Positions 46,486 to 56,534 are shown, numbered from the stretch's first letter. The stretch is 64,000 bases of DNA from Staphylococcus sp. KG4-3 (GCF_033597815.2 NZ_CP166245.1:1798001-1862000); one strand, 5' to 3'. Translations and numbers: made by a program. The notes: generated by a model from the sequence alone, not told the origin.

Positions 46486-46532
46486 TGGCTAGAATTCAAA
46501 AAGCGCTTAAACAACTTTTTCAATTCTAGCCA
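46486..46532. repeat. Long near-perfect intergenic hairpin
   Basis: TGGCTAGAATTCAAAAAG pairs with the complementary arm ending AATTCTAGCCA at 17 of 18 positions, with an 11-base loop. It lies between convergent genes but is an addition to the terminator at 46364-46403, has no long T run directly after it, and is followed by a CATAAGCAAGCGACAGTG stretch. It may be a repeated element or the terminator of the TauE-like gene. Confidence 0.6.
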
Positions 46533-46597
46533 ACTGTGTCATAAGCAAGCGACAGTGATTAATCAATTAGCCACATTCTTTGCTCGTACTTTTAAAT

Positions 46598-47386
46598 TTA
46601 TAATTCGATAAATCCTTTAATAATCAAATAAATACTTAAACAAATCAAAACGAATTTAAGTAAGTTTGATAACTTTGCAGAATTAATCGATCTATTAATT
46701 TTTACACCACATTTTGTTCCTACATAACTGGCAATGATTAATATTAACCCGTAACCCCAAATAACATGTCCTTGAATCACATGACCTACTGAACTGGCTA
46801 AACTTGAAGTAAAAATAATAATCATACTTGTTGCTACAGCTACATGTGGCGTAAAGTTAAAGACAATAATCATTAACGGTGTCATTAACACACCGCCACC
46901 AATTCCAAACAACCCAGCACTGATACCTACAAAAAATGCAAAAATAATTCCTATTGTTAAATTCACATTTTTTTCTGTAGTGCTATCCTTTTTAGATGCC
47001 AAATAGTCTTTTACAAAGAGCAAAATTGAAATTAAAAATAAAAATATACCAAATATAATATTAAAATATATATCATTCAGAAATTGGCTTAGATAAGCAC
47101 CTAATAACGATCCCGGAATAATACCAATAGAAAATAAAATACCATTTCTAAAATCAATTGTATCTTTACCTTTACCTCGGTAAGCAATTATTGAAAATAA
47201 ACCTGTAAAAACAAGCGTCAAAGATGAAATGCCAATTGCAGTTTGTGTTGTAATACCACTTAATAAATCAAAATTTGCACCTATAAAAACGAGTGTTGGT
47301 ACAATAATAATACCCCCACCAACACCGATCAAAGAACCTATAATAGAGGAAACGAGTCCTATTATAAGCAATATAATAATTGTCAT
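46598..47386 (-). CDS. TauE/SafE-type sulfite/anion exporter family permease
   Basis: The 262-residue protein has about eight membrane helices in two halves, each opening with a Gly-rich motif (GSLIGVGGGIIIVPTLVF near residues 17-34 and GLFGIGGGVLMTPLMI near 159-174), the hallmark of the TauE/SafE family that moves sulfonates, sulfite or organic anions. I start at ATG 47386, after AGAGGTG; the longer frame begins in the ribosome site. Substrate unknown. Confidence 0.85.
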   Translation of the reverse strand: MTIIILLIIGLVSSIIGSLIGVGGGIIIVPTLVFIGANFDLLSGITTQTAIGISSLTLVFTGLFSIIAYRGKGKDTIDFRNGILFSIGIIPGSLLGAYLSQFLNDIYFNIIFGIFLFLISILLFVKDYLASKKDSTTEKNVNLTIGIIFAFFVGISAGLFGIGGGVLMTPLMIIVFNFTPHVAVATSMIIIFTSSLASSVGHVIQGHVIWGYGLILIIASYVGTKCGVKINRSINSAKLSNLLKFVLICLSIYLIIKGFIEL

Positions 47387-47420
47387 TGCTTTACACCTCT
47401 CAACATTCAAACCCTATATC

Positions 47421-48335
47421 CTATTTTAAATTATTCTTATATTCGTTTATTTTAACATTTTTATCTTCTTCATTTGGTTCAAAATACCAAACTCCATCAG
47501 ATTCAATTAAATTTTCACCATCAATAGATTCTTTATCAATAGATTCTGTAGCATCCTTATAATTTGAATATAAAGATTTTAAATCTCCAACATTAAGGTC
47601 AGTTTTAACATTTTCTTCACTAACTTTAAGTATTTTGTTTAACTTAAATAAATTGGAAGTCCCATTTGCTTTTTTAGATAGTGCATCAATTACTTGACGT
47701 TGTCTTTCAGTACGACCTTCGTCACCACCTGCACCTTCTTCTTTACGACTACGCACATAATTAAGTGCTTTATCACCATCTAATTTTACTTTTTGTCCCT
47801 CTTTAAAACTAGAACCATTATAACTAAATGTAGCATTGCTTGTTACAGTTACACCATCAAAAATGTCGATCATCTTTTTGAAACCATCCATATCTAAAGT
47901 AACATAAGCATCTACCGGTACATCTAAATTTTGTCTAAGTGTCTCCATTGCTGTCTTCGGACCACCATATGCGTAAGCATGTGCAATCTTTTGATTACCA
48001 GCGACATCAGGGATATTACTATTCATATCACGAGGTATAGAAATGAGTTTTGTTTTATTCTTTTCGGGATTTATTGATGCAATTAATAGTGTATCTGTAC
48101 GTTGTCCCATATTTTCCTCAGCGCGTTTCACATCTGAATCCACCCCAAATATTGCGATAGATATTGGTTTATTGTTTTTTATTTTTTCTTGTGTTGCTTT
48201 CGTTGCTTCATCTGTTCCGTCTGAATCATGTATTGCTTGATTCAAATGAAATAACTTATATGCAAAAAATCCAATTATTATAAGTATTAACAATAAAATA
48301 ATCGCTACAATTTTGCCTCTTTTCGATAATTTCAA
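47421..48335 (-). CDS. LytR-CpsA-Psr family wall polymer ligase
   Basis: The about 304-residue protein has an N-terminal membrane helix (about residues 7-28) and an extracytoplasmic LCP domain (about 65-235): FGVDSDVKRAEENMGQRTD, SIPRDMNSNIPDV (Arg-Asp pair), VRSRKEEGAGGDEGRTERQ with the conserved Arg residues. LCP enzymes attach wall teichoic acid or capsule to peptidoglycan. I chose TTG 48335 (sequence LKLSKRGK), preceded by GGAAAGGAAG; an alternative TTG lies at 48365. It is co-transcribed with the SEDS gene upstream. Confidence 0.9.
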   Translation of the reverse strand: MKLSKRGKIVAIILLLILIIIGFFAYKLFHLNQAIHDSDGTDEATKATQEKIKNNKPISIAIFGVDSDVKRAEENMGQRTDTLLIASINPEKNKTKLISIPRDMNSNIPDVAGNQKIAHAYAYGGPKTAMETLRQNLDVPVDAYVTLDMDGFKKMIDIFDGVTVTSNATFSYNGSSFKEGQKVKLDGDKALNYVRSRKEEGAGGDEGRTERQRQVIDALSKKANGTSNLFKLNKILKVSEENVKTDLNVGDLKSLYSNYKDATESIDKESIDGENLIESDGVWYFEPNEEDKNVKINEYKNNLK

Positions 48336-48380
48336 ATTACTTCTTCCTTTCCACTTATTATTCAATTGTTTTTTTATGTA

Positions 48381-49565
48381 TCATTCATATACTTTTGTCT
48401 CTTTTTTAATTTCTCGGATAACTGCCAATAAAATACCCAATGCTATGCTGATACTTAACATGGATGACCCACCATAGCTTAACAATGGGAGTGTTACACC
48501 AGTTAATGGTATCAAGCCAGATACACCGCCTATATTTACAAATACTTGCATAAATAAATAGCTCACTACACCTACGCAAATTAATTTATAAAAGTGATTA
48601 CGCGTTTTGTTTGCATAAATAAATCCTTTTAAAATAATAAAGCCATACATTAGTAGTATAAGTAATACACCTATGAGTCCTAATTCTTCTGAAATAACAG
48701 TAAATATAAAGTCTGTATGTGGTTCTGGTAAATAGCCTAATTTCAAGATACCATTACCTAGACCACGGCCGGACACCCCGCCGTTACTTATTGAAACTAA
48801 TGCATTTGTCAGTTGATATCCATCACTATTTTCATATTTAAATGGATCCAATACTACTTTAATTCGCTTCATTCTGTATAGATTTTTCGAATCAAAAACT
48901 AAAGTATAAAAGATGTATAGTACTACAGGAATTGAAGTAATTGTTAAAATTTGGATTTTTATTTTATTTTTGATATCCGAATACATTAAGATAGCTACAA
49001 TAATTGCAACTGTTAATAATGTGCCTCCGAGATCTCCCTGCATTAGAACTAGAACTAATCCCACACCTAATATGCCTAATGGTGGAACAATATTCTTCAA
49101 CTTATAATCTCTATTGTTAGTTAATTTTTTATCTAAAATAAATGAAAGATAAAAAATAGCAACTAATTTTAAAAACTCAGAGGATTGTAAACTAAACAAT
49201 CCCAGATTAATCCAGTTTCTAGAACCATTTACATCTTTACCAATCAGTAATGTCAGGATTAATAATGCAAATGTCCCTACTATTAGAAATTTTTGAGTGC
49301 TAGCATTTCTTAGCATTTTGATATTAAAGTACATACTAATAAATAAGATTATACAAACGCTTAAAATGAAAAAGATAAATTGTCTTTTCATGAAATAATT
49401 AGCTTCTATGGGTGTTCCATTTGTTAAACTCCCTTTAGAAGCCGGAACCATACTTGCGCTGTATACCATTATGACACCGATGACGCTTAGAATTATAAAA
49501 CTAATTATGATACCAATATCTAAATGTTTTAATCGCTTTTTAAAGCTTCTCAATATATTTAACAT
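48381..49565 (-). CDS. FtsW-type SEDS peptidoglycan polymerase
   Basis: The 394-residue protein has ten membrane helices and reads like FtsW: VYSASMVPASKGSL (about residues 34-47), GKDVNGSRNWINLGLFSLQ-type residues near 108-126, the catalytic-type Asp in LMQGDLGGTLL (about 179-189), SISNGGVSGRGLGNGILKLG (near 258-277), PHTDFIFTVISEELG and the final LTGVTLPLLSYGGSSM. SEDS proteins polymerise glycan from lipid II with a class B PBP. Staphylococci have FtsW near pycA and RodA elsewhere; neither neighbour is here, so this may be an additional FtsW-like copy paired with an LCP ligase. That is inference from context. Confidence 0.9.
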   Translation of the reverse strand: MLNILRSFKKRLKHLDIGIIISFIILSVIGVIMVYSASMVPASKGSLTNGTPIEANYFMKRQFIFFILSVCIILFISMYFNIKMLRNASTQKFLIVGTFALLILTLLIGKDVNGSRNWINLGLFSLQSSEFLKLVAIFYLSFILDKKLTNNRDYKLKNIVPPLGILGVGLVLVLMQGDLGGTLLTVAIIVAILMYSDIKNKIKIQILTITSIPVVLYIFYTLVFDSKNLYRMKRIKVVLDPFKYENSDGYQLTNALVSISNGGVSGRGLGNGILKLGYLPEPHTDFIFTVISEELGLIGVLLILLMYGFIILKGFIYANKTRNHFYKLICVGVVSYLFMQVFVNIGGVSGLIPLTGVTLPLLSYGGSSMLSISIALGILLAVIREIKKETKVYE

Positions 49566-49772
49566 TACATTTACCCTTTCTTAATACTATGTTTACAATT
49601 GTTGCACAAAGGTAATGTTATGGCAATATTTTTTAGGTAGTCCTAAAGTCTTATTTTAGATAACAAAAATAATTTTAACAACAACTTAAAACATATAATT
49701 TGTTTTTATAGAATAATTTATAAAAACAATTAACCAATAACATATTTACTTTTACAACTATTGATTTTAATT

Positions 49773-49814
49773 AAAAAAAGAGGACAGAACATTATAATAA
49801 TGTTTCGTCCTCTT
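49773..49814 (-). terminator. Terminator of the symporter gene
   Basis: Minus strand AAGAGGACGAAACATT pairs with AATGTTCTGTCCTCTT, followed by a T run, 26 bases past the stop. Confidence 0.87.
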
Positions 49815-49839
49815 AAATTATCATTCTAACTATTTAAAA

Positions 49840-51120
49840 TTATTCATTCTTTGCGGCTAATTTTCTCTCTTCAGCTCTAGAAATAATTAATGCACAGGCT
49901 GCATCACCAGTTATATTCACTGAAGTTCTTGTCATATCCAGTAACCTATCAATACCTAAGATTATCCCAATTGCAGCTGGATCTAATCCTACCGCGTTTA
50001 ACACCATGGCTAACATTATTAGACCCACACCAGGAACACCAGCTGTTCCAATTGAAGCTACTACGGCGATTACGACTACCGTTATAATTTGGGCAAAAGA
50101 TAGCGTAACACCTGAAATTTGTGCAATGAAAATAGTAGCAACACCTTGCATTATTGCTGTACCATCCATATTAATAGTTGCTCCTAACGGTTGAACGAAT
50201 GAAGCAATTTCACGTCTAACTCCCATTTTTTTCGTACATTCCAAAGAAACTGGTAAAGTGGCTGTCGAGCTTGAGGCGCTAAAACCTAATGTAATAGCAG
50301 GAATAAAGTCTTTAAAGAATTTCAATGGACTCGTTCTTCCCATAACCTTGACAGCAGTACCATAAACTACAAAGAAATGGATTGCCAAGGCTAACAATAC
50401 AATAAAGAAGTACATCCCCAGTTGCTGGATTGCCCCAAATCCTGCTCCTGTAAATGCATGTGCTACCAATCCAAATGTTCCTATTGGAGCGAACACGCTC
50501 ATTATCATAGTAACGATATACATTAATACTTCATTGGTTTGTTCTAAAAATTTATGTACCATCTGTGCTTTTGAACCGACCATAATAATACCAACGCCAA
50601 TAAATATCGCAAATGTAATGATTTGCAACATATTTTCTTCAGTCATAGCTTGTAATGGATTTTTAGGAAATAAATTAATAAGCGTCTGATCAAAAGTTTG
50701 TTTTGCTGCCGAATCTTGAGCACTATTTTCTTTGTTTAGTGTTTGCTGATAACTTGATACATCATCACTATTTAAAAGATCAGATTTACCTGCACCAGGT
50801 TGTAACAACATTGCCAAAGTAAGTCCGATTGTAATTGCAATTGCAGTCGTAGTTAAAAAGAAAGTAATTGTCTTTAGTCCAATTCCTCCCAATAATTTCG
50901 GATCCCCAACACCTACTACGCCTAATACAATAGATACAAATACTACTGGTACTACAAGCATAAAGATTAAATTCAAGAAAATTTGTCCAATAACATTAAA
51001 TAGGTATTTATCTACGTTCTCTACAAACACTGAGCCCGCAAAAATATTAAAAATAGAACCGATTGCAATACCTAGTATTAATGCTATGACGATCTTCAAT
51101 GAAAGATTTTTTGTTTTCAT
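49840..51120 (-). CDS. Glutamate/dicarboxylate:cation symporter (DAACS family)
   Basis: The 426-residue carrier has the GltPh-type layout of eight membrane helices with two hairpins. The serine-rich hairpin SASSSTATLPVSLE (about residues 277-290) and the substrate/sodium motif GATINMDGTAIMQG (about 305-318) are intact, and the GIDRLLDMTRTSVNITGD stretch near the C-terminus carries the carboxylate-binding Arg. It imports glutamate, aspartate or C4-dicarboxylates with H+ or Na+. A GGGATG-type ribosome site precedes the ATG. Single-gene unit. Confidence 0.92.
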   Translation of the reverse strand: MKTKNLSLKIVIALILGIAIGSIFNIFAGSVFVENVDKYLFNVIGQIFLNLIFMLVVPVVFVSIVLGVVGVGDPKLLGGIGLKTITFFLTTTAIAITIGLTLAMLLQPGAGKSDLLNSDDVSSYQQTLNKENSAQDSAAKQTFDQTLINLFPKNPLQAMTEENMLQIITFAIFIGVGIIMVGSKAQMVHKFLEQTNEVLMYIVTMIMSVFAPIGTFGLVAHAFTGAGFGAIQQLGMYFFIVLLALAIHFFVVYGTAVKVMGRTSPLKFFKDFIPAITLGFSASSSTATLPVSLECTKKMGVRREIASFVQPLGATINMDGTAIMQGVATIFIAQISGVTLSFAQIITVVVIAVVASIGTAGVPGVGLIMLAMVLNAVGLDPAAIGIILGIDRLLDMTRTSVNITGDAACALIISRAEERKLAAKNE

Positions 51121-51240
51121 AGCAACATCCCCTTTTGAGTATTAACTTTATTATATAGTATTTTTATATATTTTAAAGTAATTTTTCAAAATACTGAGCA
51201 AATTGCTACCTCATAGTATATTTTTAAATAAAATCGAAAT

Positions 51241-51864
51241 TTATATTAAGTTGTTCTGCATCGCATAGATAGCTGCTTGTGTACGATCCGTAACTTGCAA
51301 TTTATTAAATATGTGACTTACGTGCGTTTTAATCGTTTTTTCAGATACAAACAATGATTCTGCAATTTCTTTATTAGTCTTACCTTTAGCCATTTCAGCT
51401 AAAACCTCTGCCTCACGTTTAGATAATTTATTCGTAAAATGTGGTTTTTTACTAACAGCTTCTATAACACTTTGAGCCTGTGGATGAATTATTTTTTCTC
51501 CATTCAACACTTTTTTTATTGTTTTAATTAATTGCTCTGGTTCAACATCTTTCATTTCATACCCATCAGCCCCTTGATCAATGGCAGATATTACGTGTTC
51601 ATCATCAACATAACTCGTTAAGACCAATATTTTTATTTGTGGGTAATTATCTTTTAATATCTTTGTAATTTCAATACCGTTCATCTCTGGTATGACTAAG
51701 TCTAGTAATACAATATCTGGTAAAACATTAGTTGTTAAGGATGCTAAAAATGATTTACCATCTGAAAATCCCCCAATGACTTCTAAATCATCTACTGTAG
51801 ACAATAAAAATTCTAATCCTTGCCTTACAATGTGATGATCATCAACAAGCACGATTCGATTCAT
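51241..51864 (-). CDS. airR: Response regulator AirR (NarL/LuxR type)
   Basis: The 207-residue regulator has a receiver domain (phosphoacceptor Asp in DIVLLDLVIPE near residue 55; Lys in LTSYVDD region) and a LuxR-type HTH (LSKREAEVLAEMAKGKTNKE, about 143-162, then SEKTIKTHVSHIF). It follows airS by 21 bases. In S. aureus AirSR (YhcSR) reacts to oxygen and redox state and controls nitrate respiration and wall-related genes; that is literature knowledge transferred by homology and gene order. Confidence 0.92.
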   Translation of the reverse strand: MNRIVLVDDHHIVRQGLEFLLSTVDDLEVIGGFSDGKSFLASLTTNVLPDIVLLDLVIPEMNGIEITKILKDNYPQIKILVLTSYVDDEHVISAIDQGADGYEMKDVEPEQLIKTIKKVLNGEKIIHPQAQSVIEAVSKKPHFTNKLSKREAEVLAEMAKGKTNKEIAESLFVSEKTIKTHVSHIFNKLQVTDRTQAAIYAMQNNLI

Positions 51865-51885
51865 TTTAATCTTCCTTCCATCATA

Positions 51886-52995
51886 TTATAACGGCACTTT
51901 TATATAAATTTGAGTTCCTTTATTTTCTTCAGATGTTATCTCTATATCGGCATTAATCGCTTTTGCTCGTTGTTTCATATTATTAATGCCATGAGAATTA
52001 TTATAGTTTGATTGTCGCATATTAAAACCTACACCGTAATCTTTAATTTCTACATAAAAATAGTTTTGATTTTGCGCTAATTTTAATGTAGTTTCTGTAT
52101 CTTGAGCATGCTTTTTAGTATTATTCATACCTTCCTGGATAATTCTATAGATATTTTCTTCAATAATACTTGGTAAACTAATTAAACCTTCTACACTAAC
52201 TGATAAATTTAATTGTAATACGTCGCTATAATTTTGAATAGCCTTAACTAAACCTCGTTCTAACCCAACTGGTTTTAGTTGCCAAATTAATGCACGCATC
52301 TCATTTACTGCTTGTTGACTCGTTTCTTCAATTATATTAAAAGCTTTACGTGACACTTCTTCATTAGAAATACCTTGTGCAGCATGCGCGGTTAATTTTA
52401 CAGAAAAAAGCAATTGATTTACTGAATCATGTAAATCACGTGCAAGGCGATTCCTTTCACTTATACGTGCTGCTTCTTTCTCTTGATCCGTCAATATGAT
52501 GCGTTTTATTGCAGACCCTATCTGAAAAGCAACAGACTCTAATAATTCTAAATCTTCTTCACTATAACTTGTCTTGTATGGCGTTGCTATATTTAAAAGA
52601 CCAAACAATTCATCTCCCGAACGCAGCGGCACCGTGGCATGATGTGTAATGCCTTCTGTTTCCTCTTGAAACGCTCGATTTGCAAGGTTAATACGCGAAC
52701 AATTTATAATATTTGATGCTTTTGTCAGTTTTTTATTTTGATAAGCTTGCACACACCAGCAGGTACCTTCACACATATATTTACAATTTCGCTTTGCTAA
52801 TGCACCAGGTAAATCATAATGCGCAACTAATTCATGTTGTCCAGCATCATCTATAAAAAATATCCAACCCGTAGTAAATGCAGTACCTTCGATTAAATAT
52901 TCCAATGCACCCTGAATCATATTATATGTTTCTGTCTCTTCATTTAAAAATTCAGCAATTTCTTTTAACAATGCAAGTCTCGTTGGTTTTTCCAT
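51886..52995 (-). CDS. airS: Oxygen-sensing histidine kinase AirS
   Basis: The 369-residue cytosolic kinase has a GAF domain (about residues 1-165), an HisKA_3 dimerisation helix with RDLHDSVNQLLFS (phospho-His, near 190) and a HATPase domain with GVGFNMR and HGINNMKQRA. Within GAF lie Cys 71, 75, 79, 81 and 99, the cluster that in S. aureus AirS binds a redox-active iron-sulfur centre. No membrane segment. It is upstream of airR in the same unit. Earlier named yhcS. Confidence 0.92.
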   Translation of the reverse strand: MEKPTRLALLKEIAEFLNEETETYNMIQGALEYLIEGTAFTTGWIFFIDDAGQHELVAHYDLPGALAKRNCKYMCEGTCWCVQAYQNKKLTKASNIINCSRINLANRAFQEETEGITHHATVPLRSGDELFGLLNIATPYKTSYSEEDLELLESVAFQIGSAIKRIILTDQEKEAARISERNRLARDLHDSVNQLLFSVKLTAHAAQGISNEEVSRKAFNIIEETSQQAVNEMRALIWQLKPVGLERGLVKAIQNYSDVLQLNLSVSVEGLISLPSIIEENIYRIIQEGMNNTKKHAQDTETTLKLAQNQNYFYVEIKDYGVGFNMRQSNYNNSHGINNMKQRAKAINADIEITSEENKGTQIYIKVPL

Positions 52996-53185
52996 TTAAC
53001 CAGTCCATTTCTTTACAACTTTATATTTATTATACCTTCTCAGTGAACAATTTAAAAATCCTGATTTATTGTTTAAATGTATGTTGTAATTACAAATGTA
53101 ATTTTTAATCTACTGAAAGTATTTATCTAATATTTTTAAATCTATGTTTGTGTTATGATAATAGTTGATTATCAAGGAGGATACT

Positions 53186-54013
53186 ATGAAATTTGAAATC
53201 CCTATTAAATACAATAATTTAACGTTAAGAGAAATTTTCCAACAATTGCATTTACCAAAAAAAGATTTGCATAATCTAAACATGTCTAAAGCAATTACAA
53301 TTAACGACGCAACCGCTTCATTAATGACAAAAGTTAACACAGGTGACAAAGTTTTTATTCCTACTCCAGATGAAGTAAGTAACTATTTACCTAGTTATCG
53401 TTTTGCACAAGTTTACTATGAAGATGATGATATCGCTATAGTCATGAAGCCAAAAGGTGTTAAAACACATCCAAATGATTTAAAAGAAAGCAATACATTA
53501 ATGAATCACGTTATTTATACAGTTAAAAGTGACTATGTTGAACCAATTCACCGCCTAGACCAAGAAACGGTTGGTTTATTAATTGTAGCGAAAAATCCAT
53601 TGATGAAGAAAATATTAGATCGTATGTTAGAAGAAAATGAAATTGATCGTATCTATAAAGCTAATGTTTATAGTTTATTACCAATCAAACCTCAAACTAT
53701 TGATATGCCGATTGGTAAAGATAAATTCCATTCTAACAAACGTAGGGTATCACCAACAGGTCAATCAGCAATTACACATATTCTTGACTCAAAAATGCTA
53801 AAAGAAGATGTCTGTGAATTAGAATTAAAATTAGATACAGGTCGTACTCACCAAATTCGTGTTCATTTAGCTGAAATTGGACATCCAGTTATAGGTGACC
53901 CATTATATGGAAATTCTACATTGAGACAACTTCAATTAAATAGTTACAAAATTGAGTTCATCCATCCACTGACACAAGCACAAATTTCTGTCAGTCTAGA
54001 TGATGAAATCTAA
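53186..54013 (+). CDS. RluA-family pseudouridine synthase
   Basis: The 275-residue protein has an S4-like N-terminus (LTLREIFQQLHLPKKDLHN) and the RluA catalytic domain with PIHRLDQETVGLLIVAKN (catalytic Asp near residue 125), the KRRVSPTGQSAITH segment and LKLDTGRTHQIRVHLAEIGHPVIGDPLYG. It isomerises uridine in rRNA or tRNA; the target cannot be told from sequence. ATG 53186 follows AAGGAGG at 7 bases. Divergent from airS. Confidence 0.92.
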   Translation: MKFEIPIKYNNLTLREIFQQLHLPKKDLHNLNMSKAITINDATASLMTKVNTGDKVFIPTPDEVSNYLPSYRFAQVYYEDDDIAIVMKPKGVKTHPNDLKESNTLMNHVIYTVKSDYVEPIHRLDQETVGLLIVAKNPLMKKILDRMLEENEIDRIYKANVYSLLPIKPQTIDMPIGKDKFHSNKRRVSPTGQSAITHILDSKMLKEDVCELELKLDTGRTHQIRVHLAEIGHPVIGDPLYGNSTLRQLQLNSYKIEFIHPLTQAQISVSLDDEI

Positions 54014-54125
54014 TTAAGTAGCAAAGTTATACTATTTACTCAAAGTTATAACCATTATTTCACCACCTATTTTCTTATAGGCTATATATAGTTGTTAATT
54101 CAAAATTCTTAATATCATAAAAAGA

Positions 54126-54158
54126 AAACACACTGTCAGTTAAAATGGCAGTGTGTTT
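54126..54158. terminator. Terminator between the pseudouridine synthase and fumC
   Basis: AAACACACTGTC pairs with GGCAGTGTGTTT (one mismatch) around a 9-base loop. It can serve both convergent genes. Confidence 0.82.
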
Positions 54159-54237
54159 ATTAGTTAAGAATATATCTTTCGATGTGATTACAAGACATTA
54201 CTTAGTTGATAACAACAATTGATTTTTTACGGTATAT

Positions 54238-55623
54238 TTACTTCGGTTCAACCATATCTTCTGGTTTAATCCATTGCTCAAACTGTGCTTCTGTTACATA
54301 GCCTGATTGAATTGCAGATTCTTTTAAAGTTAAGCCTTCTTTGTGTGCTTTTTTAGCAATACTTGCTGCTTTCTCATAACCAATGTGTGGGTTTAAAGCA
54401 GTAACTAACATAAGCGATTGATTTAAGTAATTATCGATATTTTCAGGAATTGGTTCTATTCCGACAGCACAGTTACTATTAAATGTGTCCATACCATCTG
54501 CTAATAAATAAATAGATTGTAGTGTATTTAGTAAGATAACAGGTTTGTATACATTTAATTCAAAGTTACCTTGTGAACTACCAATTCCTACTGCTGTATC
54601 ATTCCCCATAACTTGTACAGCAACCATTGTTAACATTTCACATTGTGTAGGATTTACTTTACCTGGCATAATCGATGAACCTGGTTCATTTTCAGGTATT
54701 GAGATTTCTGCCAATCCTGCACGTGGGCCTGATGCTAACCATCTAACATCGTTAGCAATTTTCATTAAGTCTGTCGCAAGCGCTTTTAAAGAACCATGTA
54801 ATTGTACTACCTCATCATGTGCAGTTAATGCATGGAATTTATTTTCAGAAGATACAAATGGATAACCTGTATTTTCTGCGATGAATTTAGCGACTTTGTC
54901 ACCAAATTCAGGATGGGCATTAATACCTGTACCAACGGCAGTTCCACCTATTGCTAAATTTAAGATATGTGCTTTTGATTCAGTTAATAATGTTTCACAT
55001 TTATCTAACATATAACGCCAACCACTAATTTCTTGTCCTAAACGGATTGGGGTAGCATCTTGTAAGTGTGTACGCCCTATTTTAATAATATCGTTGTATT
55101 GTTCTTCTTTTTGTTTAAATGTGTCTCTTAAAGCTTTTAAAGCAGGCTCTAGTTTCGTTTCTACTTCGTTATATAATGCAACGTGCATTGCTGTAGGGAA
55201 CGTATCATTAGAACTTTGTGATTTATTGACATCATCATTAGGATGAATAGACTCATCGCTACCTTGCTCTTTTAAATAAGTATTTGCCACAAAGCTGACA
55301 ACTTCATTAACATTCATATTACTTTGCGTACCACTACCTGTTTGCCAAACTACTAAAGGAAAATGATCATCTAATTCTTTATTTAATACACGGTCACATG
55401 CATAAACAATTGCATCTTTTTTAGCATCCGATAATTTTCCTAATTCATGGTTAGCTAAAGCGGCACCTCTTTTTAATTGAGCAAATCCATAAACGACTTC
55501 AATTGGCATACGTTCTTTACCAACAGGGAAGTTACGTTTACTTCTTTCTGTTTGTGCACCCCAGTATTTGTCTGACGGTACTTCTATTTCACCGAATGTA
55601 TCATGTTCAATTCTAACTGACAT
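54238..55623 (-). CDS. fumC: Fumarate hydratase class II
   Basis: FumC (461 residues) hydrates fumarate to malate in the TCA cycle without an iron-sulfur cluster. [13 protein letters not shown] (about residues 97-109), the catalytic His/Thr of [17 protein letters not shown] (about 182-198) and the signature [15 protein letters not shown] (about 316-330) are complete. Stand-alone gene. Confidence 0.97.
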   Translation of the reverse strand: MSVRIEHDTFGEIEVPSDKYWGAQTERSKRNFPVGKERMPIEVVYGFAQLKRGAALANHELGKLSDAKKDAIVYACDRVLNKELDDHFPLVVWQTGSGTQSNMNVNEVVSFVANTYLKEQGSDESIHPNDDVNKSQSSNDTFPTAMHVALYNEVETKLEPALKALRDTFKQKEEQYNDIIKIGRTHLQDATPIRLGQEISGWRYMLDKCETLLTESKAHILNLAIGGTAVGTGINAHPEFGDKVAKFIAENTGYPFVSSENKFHALTAHDEVVQLHGSLKALATDLMKIANDVRWLASGPRAGLAEISIPENEPGSSIMPGKVNPTQCEMLTMVAVQVMGNDTAVGIGSSQGNFELNVYKPVILLNTLQSIYLLADGMDTFNSNCAVGIEPIPENIDNYLNQSLMLVTALNPHIGYEKAASIAKKAHKEGLTLKESAIQSGYVTEAQFEQWIKPEDMVEPK

Positions 55624-55790
55624 TTATAAATCTCCCCTTCATTAATCTTAGTTCGTTTTAAGTATAGCATTAATCATTTTAAACGGGCAATCGTATTATA
55701 TAGCGTTTTCATAATAAATTCATTTTTCTTAAAAACATAATTTTTACCGACTCTTTCTTCTATCTCTTCGATAAATAGTTTCTTCTTATA

Positions 55791-55826
55791 TAAAAAAGAA
55801 AACCTCGAATATTTCCGAGGTTTTCT
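55791..55826 (-). terminator. Terminator of the 55852-56262 gene
   Basis: Minus strand AGAAAACCTCG pairs with CGAGGTTTTCT around a 7-base loop, followed by a T-rich tail. Confidence 0.88.
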
Positions 55827-55851
55827 ACTTAAAAATGATGAGTCATTATAG

Positions 55852-56262
55852 TTATTTTGTAATATTTACGTTTTTAAACTGTTCTTTAGCAGCTTGAATA
55901 ATACCAATAGCAGTTAAAATTAACAGTATTGCACCGATTACCATCGTTACTGGACTTATCGTTATTAGAAAACCTAAAAAGCCATCTAAATTACTATAAA
56001 ACTCTCCTAGCGGCTTAAACAATAAAACAGTTACGATCATACAACATAAAACGCTGATAATAATACCTGTTTGATTACCTTTAACAAATGTTGAAGCATT
56101 AACCTGATCTACAAGGCCACGTGACAGATTTATCTGCAATTTAATAATTTTAAATAATACAGGTAAATAGATAGCACCTATTGCCATTGGGAAACCTTTA
56201 ATTGATACTAAGTTAACAATTACTGCAACTATCATGATATATTTCCATTGCTTACTTAACAT
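55852..56262 (-). CDS. Hypothetical membrane protein
   Basis: The 136-residue protein has about four membrane helices (residues 7-40 as a pair, 64-83 and 92-122) and a short charged end. No family is recognised. AAGGAG precedes the ATG, and a strong terminator follows. Similar small membrane proteins lie next to fumC in other staphylococci. Confidence 0.75.
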   Translation of the reverse strand: MLSKQWKYIMIVAVIVNLVSIKGFPMAIGAIYLPVLFKIIKLQINLSRGLVDQVNASTFVKGNQTGIIISVLCCMIVTVLLFKPLGEFYSNLDGFLGFLITISPVTMVIGAILLILTAIGIIQAAKEQFKNVNITK

Positions 56263-56494
56263 ATATAAATCTCCTTAAATCAATAATGATTTAATCATAC
56301 CATATTAACTTTTAACATGGCATTGCTTTTTGTAACTCGCACTATAATCTAATTTGCAATAAGTCAACAACAATATAGAACTTTCCATCTGCATTCTATT
56401 TCTTCATCTATAAATACACATGTTATCGTAAGGTTACTATTATTAGCTAAAACAAGTGATACACTTTTTAATTGTAAAATACTATGTGACATAC

Positions 56495-56526
56495 AAAAAC
56501 CCGAAACACTAATTATGTCTCGGGTA
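56495..56526 (-). terminator. Terminator of the acidic small ORF
   Basis: Minus strand ACCCGA pairs with TCGGGT around a 16-base loop, followed by five T residues after a C pair. Confidence 0.7.
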
Positions 56527-56534
56527 GCTATATA

